Notes: a model not told the origin generated them from the sequence alone. A DNA stretch of 60,158 bases from Pseudomonas sp. Ant30-3 (GCF_000690905.1 NZ_JMCL01000011.1:1-60158), one strand, 5' to 3'; positions 49,261 to 58,489 are shown, numbered from the stretch's first letter. A program made the numbers and translations.

Positions 49261-49311
49261 GGGTCCTCTCAGGCTGGAGTTTTGCGCAAGGGTAGCAGGA
49301 GCAGATAATGG

Positions 49312-49411
49312 CAGGTGCGAGCTTGCTTGCGAAAAACCTGATGGCGCCTTAGGGCACCAGGCTTCCGGCGTTATCGTTAACGCCCATCGCGAGCAGGCTC
49401 GCTCCCACAGG
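49312..49411. repeat. REP pair (BIME) between choX and sulP
   Basis: An imperfect left unit (49312-49333, GCGAGCTTGCTTGCGAA) and a right inverted unit (49385-49411, ATCGCGAGCAGGCTCGCTCC) flank a central hairpin (CTGATGGCGCCTTAGGGCACCAG). It separates choX from the downstream sulP on the same strand. Confidence 0.8.
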
Positions 49412-49436
49412 AATCACAGGGTGATTCTCAGGTGAA

Positions 49437-50357
49437 TCAGAGTTTGGCTTTCACCGCCGCCAAAGCCTCTTTCCCGTCAATGGTCTTCACGCCATCCAGC
49501 CACTTGTCCAGCACCGCCGGATTCGCCTTGATCCACGCCTTGGCGGCCTGGGCATTGGTGACTTTCTTGTTCACCACCTCAGCCATGATGCTGTTCTCCA
49601 TGTCCTGAGTGAAACTCAGGTTGGTGAGCAGTTTGCCGACGTTCGGGCAGGCCTCTGCATAACCTTTGCGGGTTAAAGTGTGGACGCTGCCGGTGTCACC
49701 GAAATACTTCTCCCCGCCCTTCAGATAATGCATTTTCAACTGCACGTTCATCGGGTGCGGCGTCCAGCCGAGGAAGGTCACGAATTTCTGCTTCTTCACT
49801 GCACGTGAGACTTCAGCCAGCATGGCTTGCTCGCTGGACTCGACCAGCTTCCACTGACCCATGTCGAAGTCATTCTTCTTGATGATGTCCTGCAGCGAGA
49901 TATTCGCCGGTGCGCCAGAGCCGATGCCGTAGATCTTCTTGTCGAACTTGTCAGCGAATTTGTTCAGGTCGGCAAAGTTATGCACACCCGCGTCCCAGAC
50001 ATAATCCGGCACCGCCAAGGTGAATTCGGTGCCGTCCAGATTCTTCGCCAGCTGCGTGACATCGCCGGTGGCGACAAACTTGTCGTAGAAGCCTTGCTGC
50101 GCCGGCATCCAGTTACCCAGGAACACATCCACCTGACCATCCTTGAGCCCGCCAAAGGTAATCGGCACGGCGAGCGTGTCGACTTTGGCCTTGTAGCCCA
50201 TGCCGTCCAGCAGAAACCCGGTGATGGCGTTGGTCGCGGCAATGTCACTCCAGCCAGGATCCGCCATCTTCACCGTCTCGCAGCTTTGCTCGGCAAACGC
50301 CGATGCGCTGCCGAGCGCCAGTAGCCCGACCGTCAGTACTGTGGATAACTTTTGCAT
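49437..50357 (-). CDS. choX: Choline/betaine-type periplasmic substrate-binding protein (ChoX-like)
   Basis: A 306-residue OpuAC-family protein starting at the ATG at 50355-50357 (MQKLSTVLTVG). Its signal peptide is probably cleaved after AFA (about residue 22). Aromatic residues that could form the quaternary-amine cage are visible in ADPGWSD, FLGNWMPA, PDYVWDAG and LGWTPHPMN. It is 16 bases downstream of betC. The ABC permease and ATPase genes are absent here, so it would rely on subunits encoded elsewhere or work with the SulP protein. A DnaA-box 9-mer overlaps codons 3-6. Confidence 0.88.
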   Translation of the reverse strand: MQKLSTVLTVGLLALGSASAFAEQSCETVKMADPGWSDIAATNAITGFLLDGMGYKAKVDTLAVPITFGGLKDGQVDVFLGNWMPAQQGFYDKFVATGDVTQLAKNLDGTEFTLAVPDYVWDAGVHNFADLNKFADKFDKKIYGIGSGAPANISLQDIIKKNDFDMGQWKLVESSEQAMLAEVSRAVKKQKFVTFLGWTPHPMNVQLKMHYLKGGEKYFGDTGSVHTLTRKGYAEACPNVGKLLTNLSFTQDMENSIMAEVVNKKVTNAQAAKAWIKANPAVLDKWLDGVKTIDGKEALAAVKAKL

Positions 50358-50373
50358 GGACTTCCCCTTAACA

Positions 50374-51888
50374 TTATTGGTTTTGGCAGGGTTGTGGATA
50401 ACGTGCTTTGCGCTCCAGATCATCCAGATCGATGTGGTTGCGCATGTATTGCTGACTGGCGTCCACCAGCGGCTGGTGATCCCAGCTCTTCAGCTTGCCG
50501 ACCGTCAGTGCCTCGGCGACGAAACGCCGGCGACGCTGGCTGGCGAGCACCTGTTGATGAATTGTCGGGATATCCCATTTGGCCCGTGCTTCGGCCAGAA
50601 ACGCTTCGAACAACAGCCGATGCTGCGGCGACTGACTCAGTTCTTCCTGTTCGCGCGGGTCGTTGTGCACATCAAAGAGTAGGCAAGGGTCGTCTTCGCT
50701 GTAGATGAATTTGTAAGCGCCACGGCGAATCATCATCAGCGGGCTGATGGTGCCTTCGGCCATGTACTCGCCAAACACCTCATCGTGGCCGCCCTGCCCT
50801 TGCAGATGCGAGACCAGCGATCGGCCATCCAGCGGCAGACCGGGCTCCAGCGAACCGCCGGCCAGTTCGACGAACGTTGGCAACAGATCCGCGGTCGAGA
50901 CGGCAGCACTCACTCGGCCGGCGCCAAATTGTCCCGGCGCACTGATAAGCAGCGGCACCCGTGCGGCCATCTCGAACCAATGCATTTTGTACCAGAGCCC
51001 ACGCTCGCCGAGCATATCGCCATGATCACCAGAGAAGACGATGATGGTGTCATCGATTAAACCGGTATCCTCGAGCGTTTGCAGGAGTTTGCCGACGTTG
51101 CTGTCGATATAGCTGCACGCGCCGAAGTAGGCGCGGCGCGCATCGCGAATCTTATCCACAGGCAGCGACTTGTCCCACAAGTCGTAAACTTTGAGCAGAC
51201 GCTGCGAGTGTGGATCGAGGTCGGCCTGGGCCGGCGTTTCAGGCATCGGAATGTCGGCGTCGTCGTACATATCCCAGAAAGGCTTGGGAATCGTGTACGG
51301 ATCGTGCGGGTGAGTCATCGATACCGTGAGGCAAAACGGCTGATCGCCGTCTTCGCGAATATGGTCGAACAGATATTGCTGGGCCTTGAACACCACTTCT
51401 TCATCGAAATCCAGCTGATTGGTACGCACGCAGGGACCGGCCTGCAACACCGACGACATGTTGTGAAACCAGGTCGGGCGCACATCGGGCTCGTCCCAAT
51501 TCACCGACCAGCCATAGTCGGCCGGGTAGATATCGCTGGTCAGGCGCTCTTCATAACCGTGCAATTGGTCCGGACCGCAGAAGTGCATCTTGCCCGACAG
51601 CGCGGTGCGGTAACCGAGGCGCCGCAGGTAATGTGCATACGTCGGCACGTCGGCGGGAAAGTCGGCGGCGTTGTCGTAGGCGCCAATTTTGCTCGGCAGC
51701 TGGCCGCTGACCAAGGTAAAGCGCGAAGGCGCGCACAATGGGCTGTTGCAATAAGCGGCGTCGAACACCACACCTTCGGCGGCGAGGCGGCTGAGATTAG
51801 GCAGTTTGATAGGCGAAGGGCCGTAGAACGGCAACATTGGCGCGGCCATTTGATCGGCCATGATGAAAAGAATATTTTTGCGCTTCAT
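50374..51888 (-). CDS. betC: Choline sulfatase
   Basis: A 504-residue arylsulfatase-family enzyme splitting choline-O-sulfate into choline and sulfate. I chose the ATG at 51886-51888 (MKRKNILFIMADQ). The sulfatase signature CAPSR at 52-56 provides the Cys52 that would be converted to formylglycine; metal-binding DQ near position 12 and SGDHGDMLG are present. It is divergent from a LysR gene and upstream of choX. An exact DnaA box lies at each end of the gene region (50393, 51152). Confidence 0.95.
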   Translation of the reverse strand: MKRKNILFIMADQMAAPMLPFYGPSPIKLPNLSRLAAEGVVFDAAYCNSPLCAPSRFTLVSGQLPSKIGAYDNAADFPADVPTYAHYLRRLGYRTALSGKMHFCGPDQLHGYEERLTSDIYPADYGWSVNWDEPDVRPTWFHNMSSVLQAGPCVRTNQLDFDEEVVFKAQQYLFDHIREDGDQPFCLTVSMTHPHDPYTIPKPFWDMYDDADIPMPETPAQADLDPHSQRLLKVYDLWDKSLPVDKIRDARRAYFGACSYIDSNVGKLLQTLEDTGLIDDTIIVFSGDHGDMLGERGLWYKMHWFEMAARVPLLISAPGQFGAGRVSAAVSTADLLPTFVELAGGSLEPGLPLDGRSLVSHLQGQGGHDEVFGEYMAEGTISPLMMIRRGAYKFIYSEDDPCLLFDVHNDPREQEELSQSPQHRLLFEAFLAEARAKWDIPTIHQQVLASQRRRRFVAEALTVGKLKSWDHQPLVDASQQYMRNHIDLDDLERKARYPQPCQNQ

Positions 51889-51903
51889 GTGATCGCGGCA
51901 TTC

Positions 51904-51920
51904 CATAGTGAATATTTATG
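51904..51920. promoter_or_regulatory. Candidate LysR operator in the betC-regulator gap
   Basis: CATA-N9-TATG is an inverted repeat containing a T-N11-A core, 16 bases upstream of betC in the 114-base divergent gap. It is the only LysR-type motif I see there, and the match is generic. Confidence 0.35.
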
Positions 51921-52002
51921 CGAGAGTGCTGCGACCGAGCATGGAGTCCATATACTTTGTGGTAAAGCCCATGTCAGGCAATGACTAGGATAAGCACAGC
52001 TT

Positions 52003-52953
52003 ATGTATGAAGCGTTGGGAGATTTGTCGCTGGATTTGCTCCGCGCCTTTGAGGCAGCGGCCCGGCAGCGCAGCTTTACGGCGGCGGCGGTCGAGCTTGG
52101 CACTACGCAACCGGCGATCAGCCAGCAGATCAAGCGGCTGGAGGACCAACTCGGGGCGCGATTGTTTGATCGGATCTATCGAGGCATTGAGCTGACCGAA
52201 GCGGGAACGATCCTTTTCGAGCAGGTTCAGCTCGGATTGCAGAACATCGACGCAGGTTTAAATGCGATCAGCGCGCAGCAACAGCATGAAGTCCTGCAAG
52301 TCGCCACCGATTTCGCCTTCGCCGCCTATTGGCTGATGCCTCGTTTGCACCGTTTCCATGCCGCACATCCGCAGGTGGACGTCAGCCTGGTGACCAGTGA
52401 GCGCAGCCATAACATGTTGCGCACCGATATCGACGTGGCGGTGCTGTTTGGTGATGGGCGCTTCAAGCAGGGCGAGAGTCATTGGCTGTTCAGCGAGGAA
52501 GTGTTCCCGGTGTGCAGCCCACTGCTGGTGAAAGACCGCCCTCTGCCCTTGCCTGCCAAAGCTTTGCTGGATTTGCCGCTGCTGCACTTGCGCGGGGAAA
52601 ACAGCAGCAACTGGTTCGATTGGAGCGGCGTGTTTCGTGAGTTGGGCATCACTTCAGCGCCAGCGCCCGGGCAATTACGGTTCGACAATTACACCTTGCT
52701 GATTCAAGCCGCGATCGGCGGTCAGGGCGTGGCAATCGGTTGGCGGCACCTTGTGGATAACTTATTGGCCCAAGGTCTGTTGTGTCGACCGGTTACTGAC
52801 GCGGTCATTTCGCGATTGGGTTATTACGTGGTGCTGCCGCAGCGTAAGCGGCGCGGGGAATTAATTCAGACATTCCTGGATTGGTTGATGGCCGAGCAGG
52901 CAAGCAGCGCGCAGTCGTTGAATGGCCTGCCGCTGCCGTCGGTTGCGGTTTGA
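52003..52953 (+). CDS. LysR-family regulator of choline sulfate utilisation (probable)
   Basis: A 316-residue protein with the N-terminal helix-turn-helix (about 6-65, LLRAFEAAARQRSFTAAAVELGTTQPAISQQIKRLEDQLGARLFDR) and the LysR substrate-binding domain. It is divergent from betC, the arrangement of the bet/cho sulfatase regulator in other pseudomonads. The inducer is presumably choline-O-sulfate or choline (inference). Its stop is one base from the stop of the convergent next gene. An exact DnaA box lies inside at 52752. Confidence 0.9.
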   Translation: MYEALGDLSLDLLRAFEAAARQRSFTAAAVELGTTQPAISQQIKRLEDQLGARLFDRIYRGIELTEAGTILFEQVQLGLQNIDAGLNAISAQQQHEVLQVATDFAFAAYWLMPRLHRFHAAHPQVDVSLVTSERSHNMLRTDIDVAVLFGDGRFKQGESHWLFSEEVFPVCSPLLVKDRPLPLPAKALLDLPLLHLRGENSSNWFDWSGVFRELGITSAPAPGQLRFDNYTLLIQAAIGGQGVAIGWRHLVDNLLAQGLLCRPVTDAVISRLGYYVVLPQRKRRGELIQTFLDWLMAEQASSAQSLNGLPLPSVAV

Positions 52954-52954
52954 A

Positions 52955-53614
52955 TCAAGACGAGGCAGCCACAAAATTCACATGCTCACCTACATGCAGA
53001 TTGAGGTGCAGCTCATCGGCAATCCCCACCGCTACACGGTTCAAGCGCTCGAGCGGTTCTTTCAAACCAGGCTCCAGGCTGCTGCTGACGTGGCTGAAAT
53101 GCTCAATCGTCAGCCCGGCAACTCCGCGCGGCGCATTCACCAAGGTCCACTGCAGGCCACTGCTTTCCAGGGCTTCACGGATTTCTTCGGCGGCGTGACG
53201 CTGCAGCCGGTCCTCGATCTCGGGGTCGTCCAGCAGCTCGAAATCCCCTACTACAAACAATCTGGCGATGCCGGCAGCCTGCATGCCATCGATCAATGCA
53301 TCCACGGCCAAGACTTGCTCTACCGGGCCTGGAACGACTTTCTCCACATGCTCGCTATTGAACGGCAGCCCCGGAGCGTCCAGCAGGCACACCACTGCCG
53401 AGCAACCCGCGACGCTTTGCTTGACCCGCTCGGCGTCAAACAGATCCCCAGTCTTGGCGCGCAAGCCGGGACGCGGCGCGAGTGCGGTCAGGTCATCGAG
53501 AATCGCGATCACTTCATGCTGACGTCGCAGCATTTCAGCCATCAGCGCACTGCCCAGGCTACTCATGGCACCATAGAGCACCACTTTCACCACCTGGGTT
53601 TCTGCATTTTTCAT
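52955..53614 (-). CDS. NAD(P)-binding Rossmann-fold protein (NmrA-like SDR)
   Basis: A 219-residue protein with an N-terminal dinucleotide fold (VVLYGAMSSLGSALMAEMLRRQHEVIAILDD; the usual Gly-rich loop is GAMSSLG) and a late TLVNAPRGVAGLT segment as in atypical extended SDR proteins. The family's YXXXK pair is not apparent, so it may be a reductase with an unusual site or a redox sensor. It is divergent from the DOPA-dioxygenase-like gene with an 83-base gap. Function unknown. Confidence 0.75.
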   Translation of the reverse strand: MKNAETQVVKVVLYGAMSSLGSALMAEMLRRQHEVIAILDDLTALAPRPGLRAKTGDLFDAERVKQSVAGCSAVVCLLDAPGLPFNSEHVEKVVPGPVEQVLAVDALIDGMQAAGIARLFVVGDFELLDDPEIEDRLQRHAAEEIREALESSGLQWTLVNAPRGVAGLTIEHFSHVSSSLEPGLKEPLERLNRVAVGIADELHLNLHVGEHVNFVAASS

Positions 53615-53697
53615 GGCTGAGGTCCCCTCTTGTTATGCGTATATGGCGTGTGACCTGCGCGCATCGTTGAGGGTTCGAAGATTTGGAGGGTTACCCG

Positions 53698-54099
53698 ATG
53701 CAAGCGATCAAGGGCTATCACGCTCACGTCTATTTCAACGCCGGCACTATCGATCAGGCGCGCGCCTTGTGTGAGCAGGCGGTGCAGTTGTTCCCGGTGA
53801 AAATGGGGCGAGTGCATGAGCGCCCGGTTGGGCCGCATCCCGACTGGAGCTGTCAATTGGCTTTCGAACCGAATGCAATCGGCGACGTGCTGCCGTGGCT
53901 GGCGCTCAATCGCAAAGGCCTGGTGATATTTCTGCACCCAGACACCGGCAACGATTTGCTCGACCACACCGAGCATGCGATCTGGATGGGCGCCATGCGC
54001 CCGCTGAATCTGTCTATTTTTGATCAACAAACTCCGACGTGCCCGTCCGACGACCGGTTGTACTTCCGGTCAATGCTTTCATCGGCGAAAGGTCGGTGA
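53698..54099 (+). CDS. DOPA 4,5-dioxygenase family protein
   Basis: A 133-residue protein starting at the ATG at 53698-53700, which follows GGAGGG by 7 bases; an earlier ATG overlaps this ribosome site and is rejected. Conserved His-bearing segments are GYHAHVYF near the N-terminus, VGPHPDW, and FLHPDTGNDLLDHTEHAIWMG. Relatives in fungi open the ring of DOPA. The bacterial substrate is unproven. Confidence 0.85.
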   Translation: MQAIKGYHAHVYFNAGTIDQARALCEQAVQLFPVKMGRVHERPVGPHPDWSCQLAFEPNAIGDVLPWLALNRKGLVIFLHPDTGNDLLDHTEHAIWMGAMRPLNLSIFDQQTPTCPSDDRLYFRSMLSSAKGR

Positions 54100-54193
54100 A
54101 AGCTTGCGCGATTAGGATCGCCCTCACTGCCGGCAACAGACCGGTGGCCAATGCCAGGTTTTTCTGACTCGCACGGCCCATTTAACAACAACA

Positions 54194-54274
54194 ATGGTGA
54201 TCCTGATGTCCTTCGCAACCCGCCGCTTCGCTTTCACTCCGTCCGTACGTTTCGTGCTTCCCGTTCTGCGCTGA
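54194..54274 (+). CDS. Possible 26-residue leader peptide upstream of citrate transporter
   Basis: ATG at 54194 (or in frame at 54206) opens a short frame ending TGA at 54272-54274. The product is basic and hydrophobic (ending RFAFTPSVRFVLPVLR). No good ribosome site is visible. It occupies part of the 225-base gap before the CitMHS gene. It may be a leader peptide or chance. Confidence 0.25.
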   Translation: MVILMSFATRRFAFTPSVRFVLPVLR

Positions 54275-54324
54275 CCTCGCCCGGTTCGCTCATTCCCTAG
54301 CCGCGCTACGCCTGGAGTATTCCC

Positions 54325-55632
54325 ATGCTGACTTTCCTTGGCTTCGCCATGGTCATCACGTTCATGTTCCTGATCATGACCAAGCGCCTGTCCGCGCTGA
54401 TCGCTCTGATCATCATCCCGATTGTGTTTGCGCTGTTCGGTGGTTTTGCGCCGAAGATCGGTCCGATGATGCTCGAAGGCATTACCAAGCTGGCGCCGAC
54501 CGGCGTGATGCTGATGTTTGCCATCCTCTACTTTGCCTTGATGATCGATTCCGGCCTGTTCGACCCGGCGGTGCGCAAGATCCTCAAACTGGTCAAGGGC
54601 GACCCGCTGAAAGTGTCGATCGGCACCGCCGTGCTGGCGCTGGTTGTCTCCCTCGACGGTGACGGCGCGACCACCTATATGATCTGCGTCGCCGCCATGC
54701 TGCCGCTGTACAGCCGCATCGGCATGAGCCCGCGGATCATGGCCGGCCTGATCATCCTCGCCGGCGGCGTGATGAACATGACACCCTGGGGCGGCCCGAC
54801 CGCACGTGCCGCCAGTGCGCTGCACGTGGACCCCTCGGACATTTTCGTGCCGATGGTGCCGGCCATGCTGGCAGGCGTCGTTGCCATTCTGGCGATCGCT
54901 TACTTCTACGGCATGCGTGAACGTGCGCGTCTGGGTGAGCTGCACCTGGTGGGCGATGAGATCGATCACAGCGAAATCAGCGTTTCGCAGTTTCCGGATG
55001 CCCGCCGTCCGAAGCTGATCTGGTTCAACGCCGCCCTCACGTTGGTGTTGATGTGCACCCTGGTTGCCGGTCTGTTGCCACTGCCGGTGCTGTTCATGGT
55101 GGCCTTCAGTATCGCAATGATCGTCAACTACCCGTGCCTGCAGATGCAGAAGGACCGCATTGCCGCTCACTCCGGCAGCGTGCTGGCAGTGGTCGGGTTG
55201 ATCTTCGCAGCAGGGATTTTCACCGGTATCCTCTCTGGCACCGGCATGGTCGACGCGATGTCGAAGAGCCTGCTGGCGGTGATCCCGGACTTCCTCGGGC
55301 CATACCTGGCCGTGATCACCGCACTGGTGAGCATGCCCTTCACGTTTTTCATGTCGAATGACGCATTTTATTACGGCGTGTTACCGGTGCTTGCCGAAGC
55401 AGCCAGTCATTACGGTATAACCGCGGTGGAAATGGCACGTGCCTCGATCGTCGGTCAACCCGTCCACTTGTTGAGCCCGCTGGTACCATCGACTTATCTG
55501 TTGGTGGCGCTGGCCGGGATCGACTTCGGCGATCATCAGCGCTTCACGCTGAAGTGGGCAGTGCTGGTTTGCCTGTGCATACTGGTCGCCGCATTGCTGA
55601 TGGGGATTTTTCCGCTGTTCAGCACTCTATAA
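54325..55632 (+). CDS. CitMHS-family citrate-metal:proton symporter
   Basis: A 435-residue polytopic membrane protein with about 11-12 hydrophobic segments. The N-terminus MLTFLGFAMVITFMFLIMTKRLSALIALIIIPIVFALFGG and the segments SLDGDGATTYMIC and GGVMNMTPWGGPTARAA match the CitMHS family, which takes up citrate complexed with Mg2+ or other divalent metals. It is preceded by CTGGAG. Regulators often found beside such genes are absent here. Confidence 0.88.
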   Translation: MLTFLGFAMVITFMFLIMTKRLSALIALIIIPIVFALFGGFAPKIGPMMLEGITKLAPTGVMLMFAILYFALMIDSGLFDPAVRKILKLVKGDPLKVSIGTAVLALVVSLDGDGATTYMICVAAMLPLYSRIGMSPRIMAGLIILAGGVMNMTPWGGPTARAASALHVDPSDIFVPMVPAMLAGVVAILAIAYFYGMRERARLGELHLVGDEIDHSEISVSQFPDARRPKLIWFNAALTLVLMCTLVAGLLPLPVLFMVAFSIAMIVNYPCLQMQKDRIAAHSGSVLAVVGLIFAAGIFTGILSGTGMVDAMSKSLLAVIPDFLGPYLAVITALVSMPFTFFMSNDAFYYGVLPVLAEAASHYGITAVEMARASIVGQPVHLLSPLVPSTYLLVALAGIDFGDHQRFTLKWAVLVCLCILVAALLMGIFPLFSTL

Positions 55633-55718
55633 GCCCAAGACTCATCACGTCGGGTCCAGGCTTTGTGGTTTGAAGTCGGGACCCTTCGTGGTTTTAACAA
55701 TCGCTCAAAGGAATACAC

Positions 55719-56486
55719 ATGGAATGGCTGACCAACCCTGAGATCTGGGTTGCCTTCTTGACACTGACCGCCCTGGAAATCGTCCTGGGTATCGATAACA
55801 TCATCATGATTTCGATCCTGGTCAGCCGCATGCCCAAGCACATGCAGCAGCGCACCAGGATTTTTGGCCTGGCCCTGGCCATGATCACGCGGATTCTGTT
55901 GCTGCTGTCGATCACCTGGGTCATGCGCCTTACCGCCGACCTGTTCGAAATGTTCGGCCAGGGCATTTCCGGGCGAGACCTGATCCTGTTCTTCGGTGGC
56001 CTGTTCCTGCTCTGGAAAAGTTCGCAGGAGATGTACCACGCGCTGGAAGGTGAGGATGAGACTCACGATGAGCCGAGCGTCAAGGGCGGCAACTTCCTCT
56101 ACACCATCATCCAGATCGCGATCATCGACATCGTGTTCTCGCTGGACTCGGTCATTACCGCTGTCGGCATGGTGTCGCATGTACCGGTCATGGTCGCTGC
56201 GATTGTTGTCGCGGTACTGGTGATGATGCTTGCGGCTGGCACTATCAGCGCATTCATCGACAAGCACCCGTCGCTGAAGATGCTGGCACTGTCGTTCCTG
56301 TTGCTGGTGGGCACCGTGTTGATCGCCGAGTCCTTCGAAGTTCACTTGCCAAAAGGCTACGTGTATTTCGCCATGGCGTTCTCGCTGGCGGTGGAAGCCA
56401 TCAACATCAAAATGCGCACCGCAATGGCCAAGAAGCGCAAACAGCAGGATCCGGTGAAACTGCGTAAGGATGTTCCTGGGCAGTAA
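55719..56486 (+). CDS. TerC-family integral membrane protein
   Basis: A 255-residue membrane protein with about 7 hydrophobic helices. The conserved acidic motif LEIVLGIDNIIMISILVSRMP and the second repeat IIDIVFSLDSVITAVGMV, each with a membrane Asp pair, are diagnostic of TerC. Members are linked to tellurite resistance or manganese export. It starts after AAAGGAAT, 86 bases past the CitMHS gene. The basic tail RTAMAKKRKQQDPVKLRKD is cytoplasmic. Confidence 0.92.
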   Translation: MEWLTNPEIWVAFLTLTALEIVLGIDNIIMISILVSRMPKHMQQRTRIFGLALAMITRILLLLSITWVMRLTADLFEMFGQGISGRDLILFFGGLFLLWKSSQEMYHALEGEDETHDEPSVKGGNFLYTIIQIAIIDIVFSLDSVITAVGMVSHVPVMVAAIVVAVLVMMLAAGTISAFIDKHPSLKMLALSFLLLVGTVLIAESFEVHLPKGYVYFAMAFSLAVEAINIKMRTAMAKKRKQQDPVKLRKDVPGQ

Positions 56487-56514
56487 CTGGATGTCTGTCG
56501 GGTAACGCAAAATC

Positions 56515-56604
56515 TGTGGGAGCGAGCCTGCTCGCGATAGGGCCTTCACATTCAGCATTGTTGCTGACTGACAGGTCGCTATCGCGAGCAGGCTCGCTCC
56601 CACA
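56515..56604. repeat. Perfect 26-bp REP pair (BIME) after terC
   Basis: TGTGGGAGCGAGCCTGCTCG-type arms at 56515-56540 and 56579-56604 are exact inverted copies over 26 bases, with a 38-base spacer. This is the main content of the 297-base gap before the phosphate cotransporter gene; the rest shows no clear gene. Confidence 0.93.
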
Positions 56605-56783
56605 TTGTTTTGTGCCGCCGCAAAGCTTTGGCCTCCATGACACTTTTGTTTCAATCACTTCTTTAGCTATGCGATGCTGGCGCGCAGACCGTTAGCCAAC
56701 TACAGCTTAAGTAAACCAACGTAGATCGTCGCGCGGCACCGTCAACTTGTCCCTATGGGACGCTGCCACCCCAGGGGGCCTTT

Positions 56784-58442
56784 ATGCTCACCCTGCTCAA
56801 TCTGTTATCTGCCGTGGCTCTGTTGATCTGGGGCACGCACATCGTCCGAACCGGCATCCTGCGGGTTTATGGTTCCAATTTGCGCCATGTGATTGGCCAG
56901 AATATGTCCAAACGCGGCTGGGCGTTTATTGCCGGAATCATCGTGACCGCGATGGTGCAGAGCAGCAACGCTACCGCCATGCTCGTTACGTCCTTCGTCG
57001 GTCAAGGCCTGATGGCGCTGACTCCGGCGCTGGCGACCATGCTGGGGGCCGACGTGGGTACCGCGCTGATGGCGCGGGTGCTGACCCTTGATCTGTCGTG
57101 GTTGTCACCTCTGCTAATCTTCCTCGGGGTGATTTTCTTTCTGTCGCGCAAGCAGACCCGTCTTGGCCAGATGGGCCGCGTCAGTATTGGTCTGGGTCTG
57201 ATCATCCTGGCGCTGCAGCTGATTGTTGAAGCGGCGGCACCGATCACTCAGGCCCAAGGCGTGAAGGTGATTTTCGCTTCGCTAACCGGTGACATTCTGC
57301 TCGACGCCCTGGTCGGCGCGCTGTTCGCGATGATTTCCTACTCCAGCCTCGCCGCCGTCCTGCTGACCGCAACGCTGGCCGGTGCGGCGGTGATCAGCTT
57401 GCCAGTGGCGATCGGTCTGGTGATCGGCGCCAACATCGGCAGCGGCATCCTGGCGTTCATGAGCACCAGCATGCAGAACGCCGCCGGGCGCCAGGTTGCG
57501 CTGGGCAGTCTGCTGTACAAACTGATCGGCCTGCTGTTGATCATTCCGGTGCTCGACCCGCTGGCGCACTGGATCGACGGCCTGGACTACAGCCCGCAGG
57601 AAATGGTCATCGGTTTTCACCTGCTCTACAACACCGCGCGGTGCCTGATCCTGCTGCCCAGCGTCGGTCCGATGGCCAGGCTGTGCGCCTGGTTGCTGCC
57701 GCAGCGACCGGAAACCAATGGCACCGCCAAACCCCGTCATCTCGACCCGACGGCCCTGGTCACGCCAAGCCTGGCACTGGCCAATGCGGCTCGGGAAACG
57801 TTGCGCATCGGTGACCTGATCGACAACATGCTCGAAGCCATGCTCGACGTGTTGAGCGGCAAACAGACTGCCGTCACCCAGCAAGTGCGACGCCTGACTG
57901 ATGACGTCGAATCGCTTTACAGCGCGATCAAGCTGTATCTGGCGCAAATGCCAAGGGAAGATCTGAGCGATCACGACAGCCGGCGCTGGGCGGAAACCAT
58001 CGAGCTGGCGATCAACCTCAAACTCGCCAGTGACCTGATCGAACGCATGCTGCGTAAAGTGCAGCAGCAAAAGACCTCGCAGCGACGGTCGTTTTCTGAA
58101 GTCGGGCTGGAAGAGCTGGCGGGACTGCACAGCCAGTTGATCGCCAACTTGCGATTGGGGCTGTCGGTATTTCTCAGCGCCGACAAGGAAAGCGCCCGTC
58201 AGTTGTTGCGCGAGAAACGCCGGTTTCGCGCACAGGAACGCCGCTTGGCCCACGCGCATGTCAGTCGCCTGCAACGCAAGATCGTGCAAAGCATCGAGAC
58301 CAGTTCGCTGCACCTGGAGCTGATCGCCGACATGAAGCGCCTCAATTCATTGTTCTGCAGCAGTGCCTATGTGGTGCTGGAAACGTCCGACACCGGCGCG
58401 CTGGCGGCGGATGATTTGGCCGACATCACGCATTCGCCTTGA
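56784..58442 (+). CDS. Na/Pi-cotransporter family protein with PhoU-like domain
   Basis: A 552-residue protein. The N-terminal membrane part (about 1-310) contains two Na/Pi repeats with the QSSNATAMLVTSFVG and SYSSLAAVLLTATLAG signatures. A C-terminal cytoplasmic helical domain (about 330-530) resembles PhoU. It is expected to move phosphate with sodium or to export it when phosphate is high. The start follows GGGGG. A long spacer and a REP pair separate it from terC. Confidence 0.9.
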   Translation: MLTLLNLLSAVALLIWGTHIVRTGILRVYGSNLRHVIGQNMSKRGWAFIAGIIVTAMVQSSNATAMLVTSFVGQGLMALTPALATMLGADVGTALMARVLTLDLSWLSPLLIFLGVIFFLSRKQTRLGQMGRVSIGLGLIILALQLIVEAAAPITQAQGVKVIFASLTGDILLDALVGALFAMISYSSLAAVLLTATLAGAAVISLPVAIGLVIGANIGSGILAFMSTSMQNAAGRQVALGSLLYKLIGLLLIIPVLDPLAHWIDGLDYSPQEMVIGFHLLYNTARCLILLPSVGPMARLCAWLLPQRPETNGTAKPRHLDPTALVTPSLALANAARETLRIGDLIDNMLEAMLDVLSGKQTAVTQQVRRLTDDVESLYSAIKLYLAQMPREDLSDHDSRRWAETIELAINLKLASDLIERMLRKVQQQKTSQRRSFSEVGLEELAGLHSQLIANLRLGLSVFLSADKESARQLLREKRRFRAQERRLAHAHVSRLQRKIVQSIETSSLHLELIADMKRLNSLFCSSAYVVLETSDTGALAADDLADITHSP

Positions 58443-58489
58443 ACGACTGGCGGCAGGGTTAGTCAGTAACTTTGGTTCCGGTTCAAGAT

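Noticed and set aside
55633..55718. Manganese (yybP-ykoY) riboswitch upstream of terC
   Set aside because: The gap is only 86 bases and shows just a long-loop GGGTCC/GGACCC pairing; no riboswitch core motifs were seen.
56605..56783. Small gene or RNA between the REP pair and the Na/Pi gene
   Set aside because: No convincing frame, hairpin-T-run or promoter pair could be supported; it is probably the transporter's leader.
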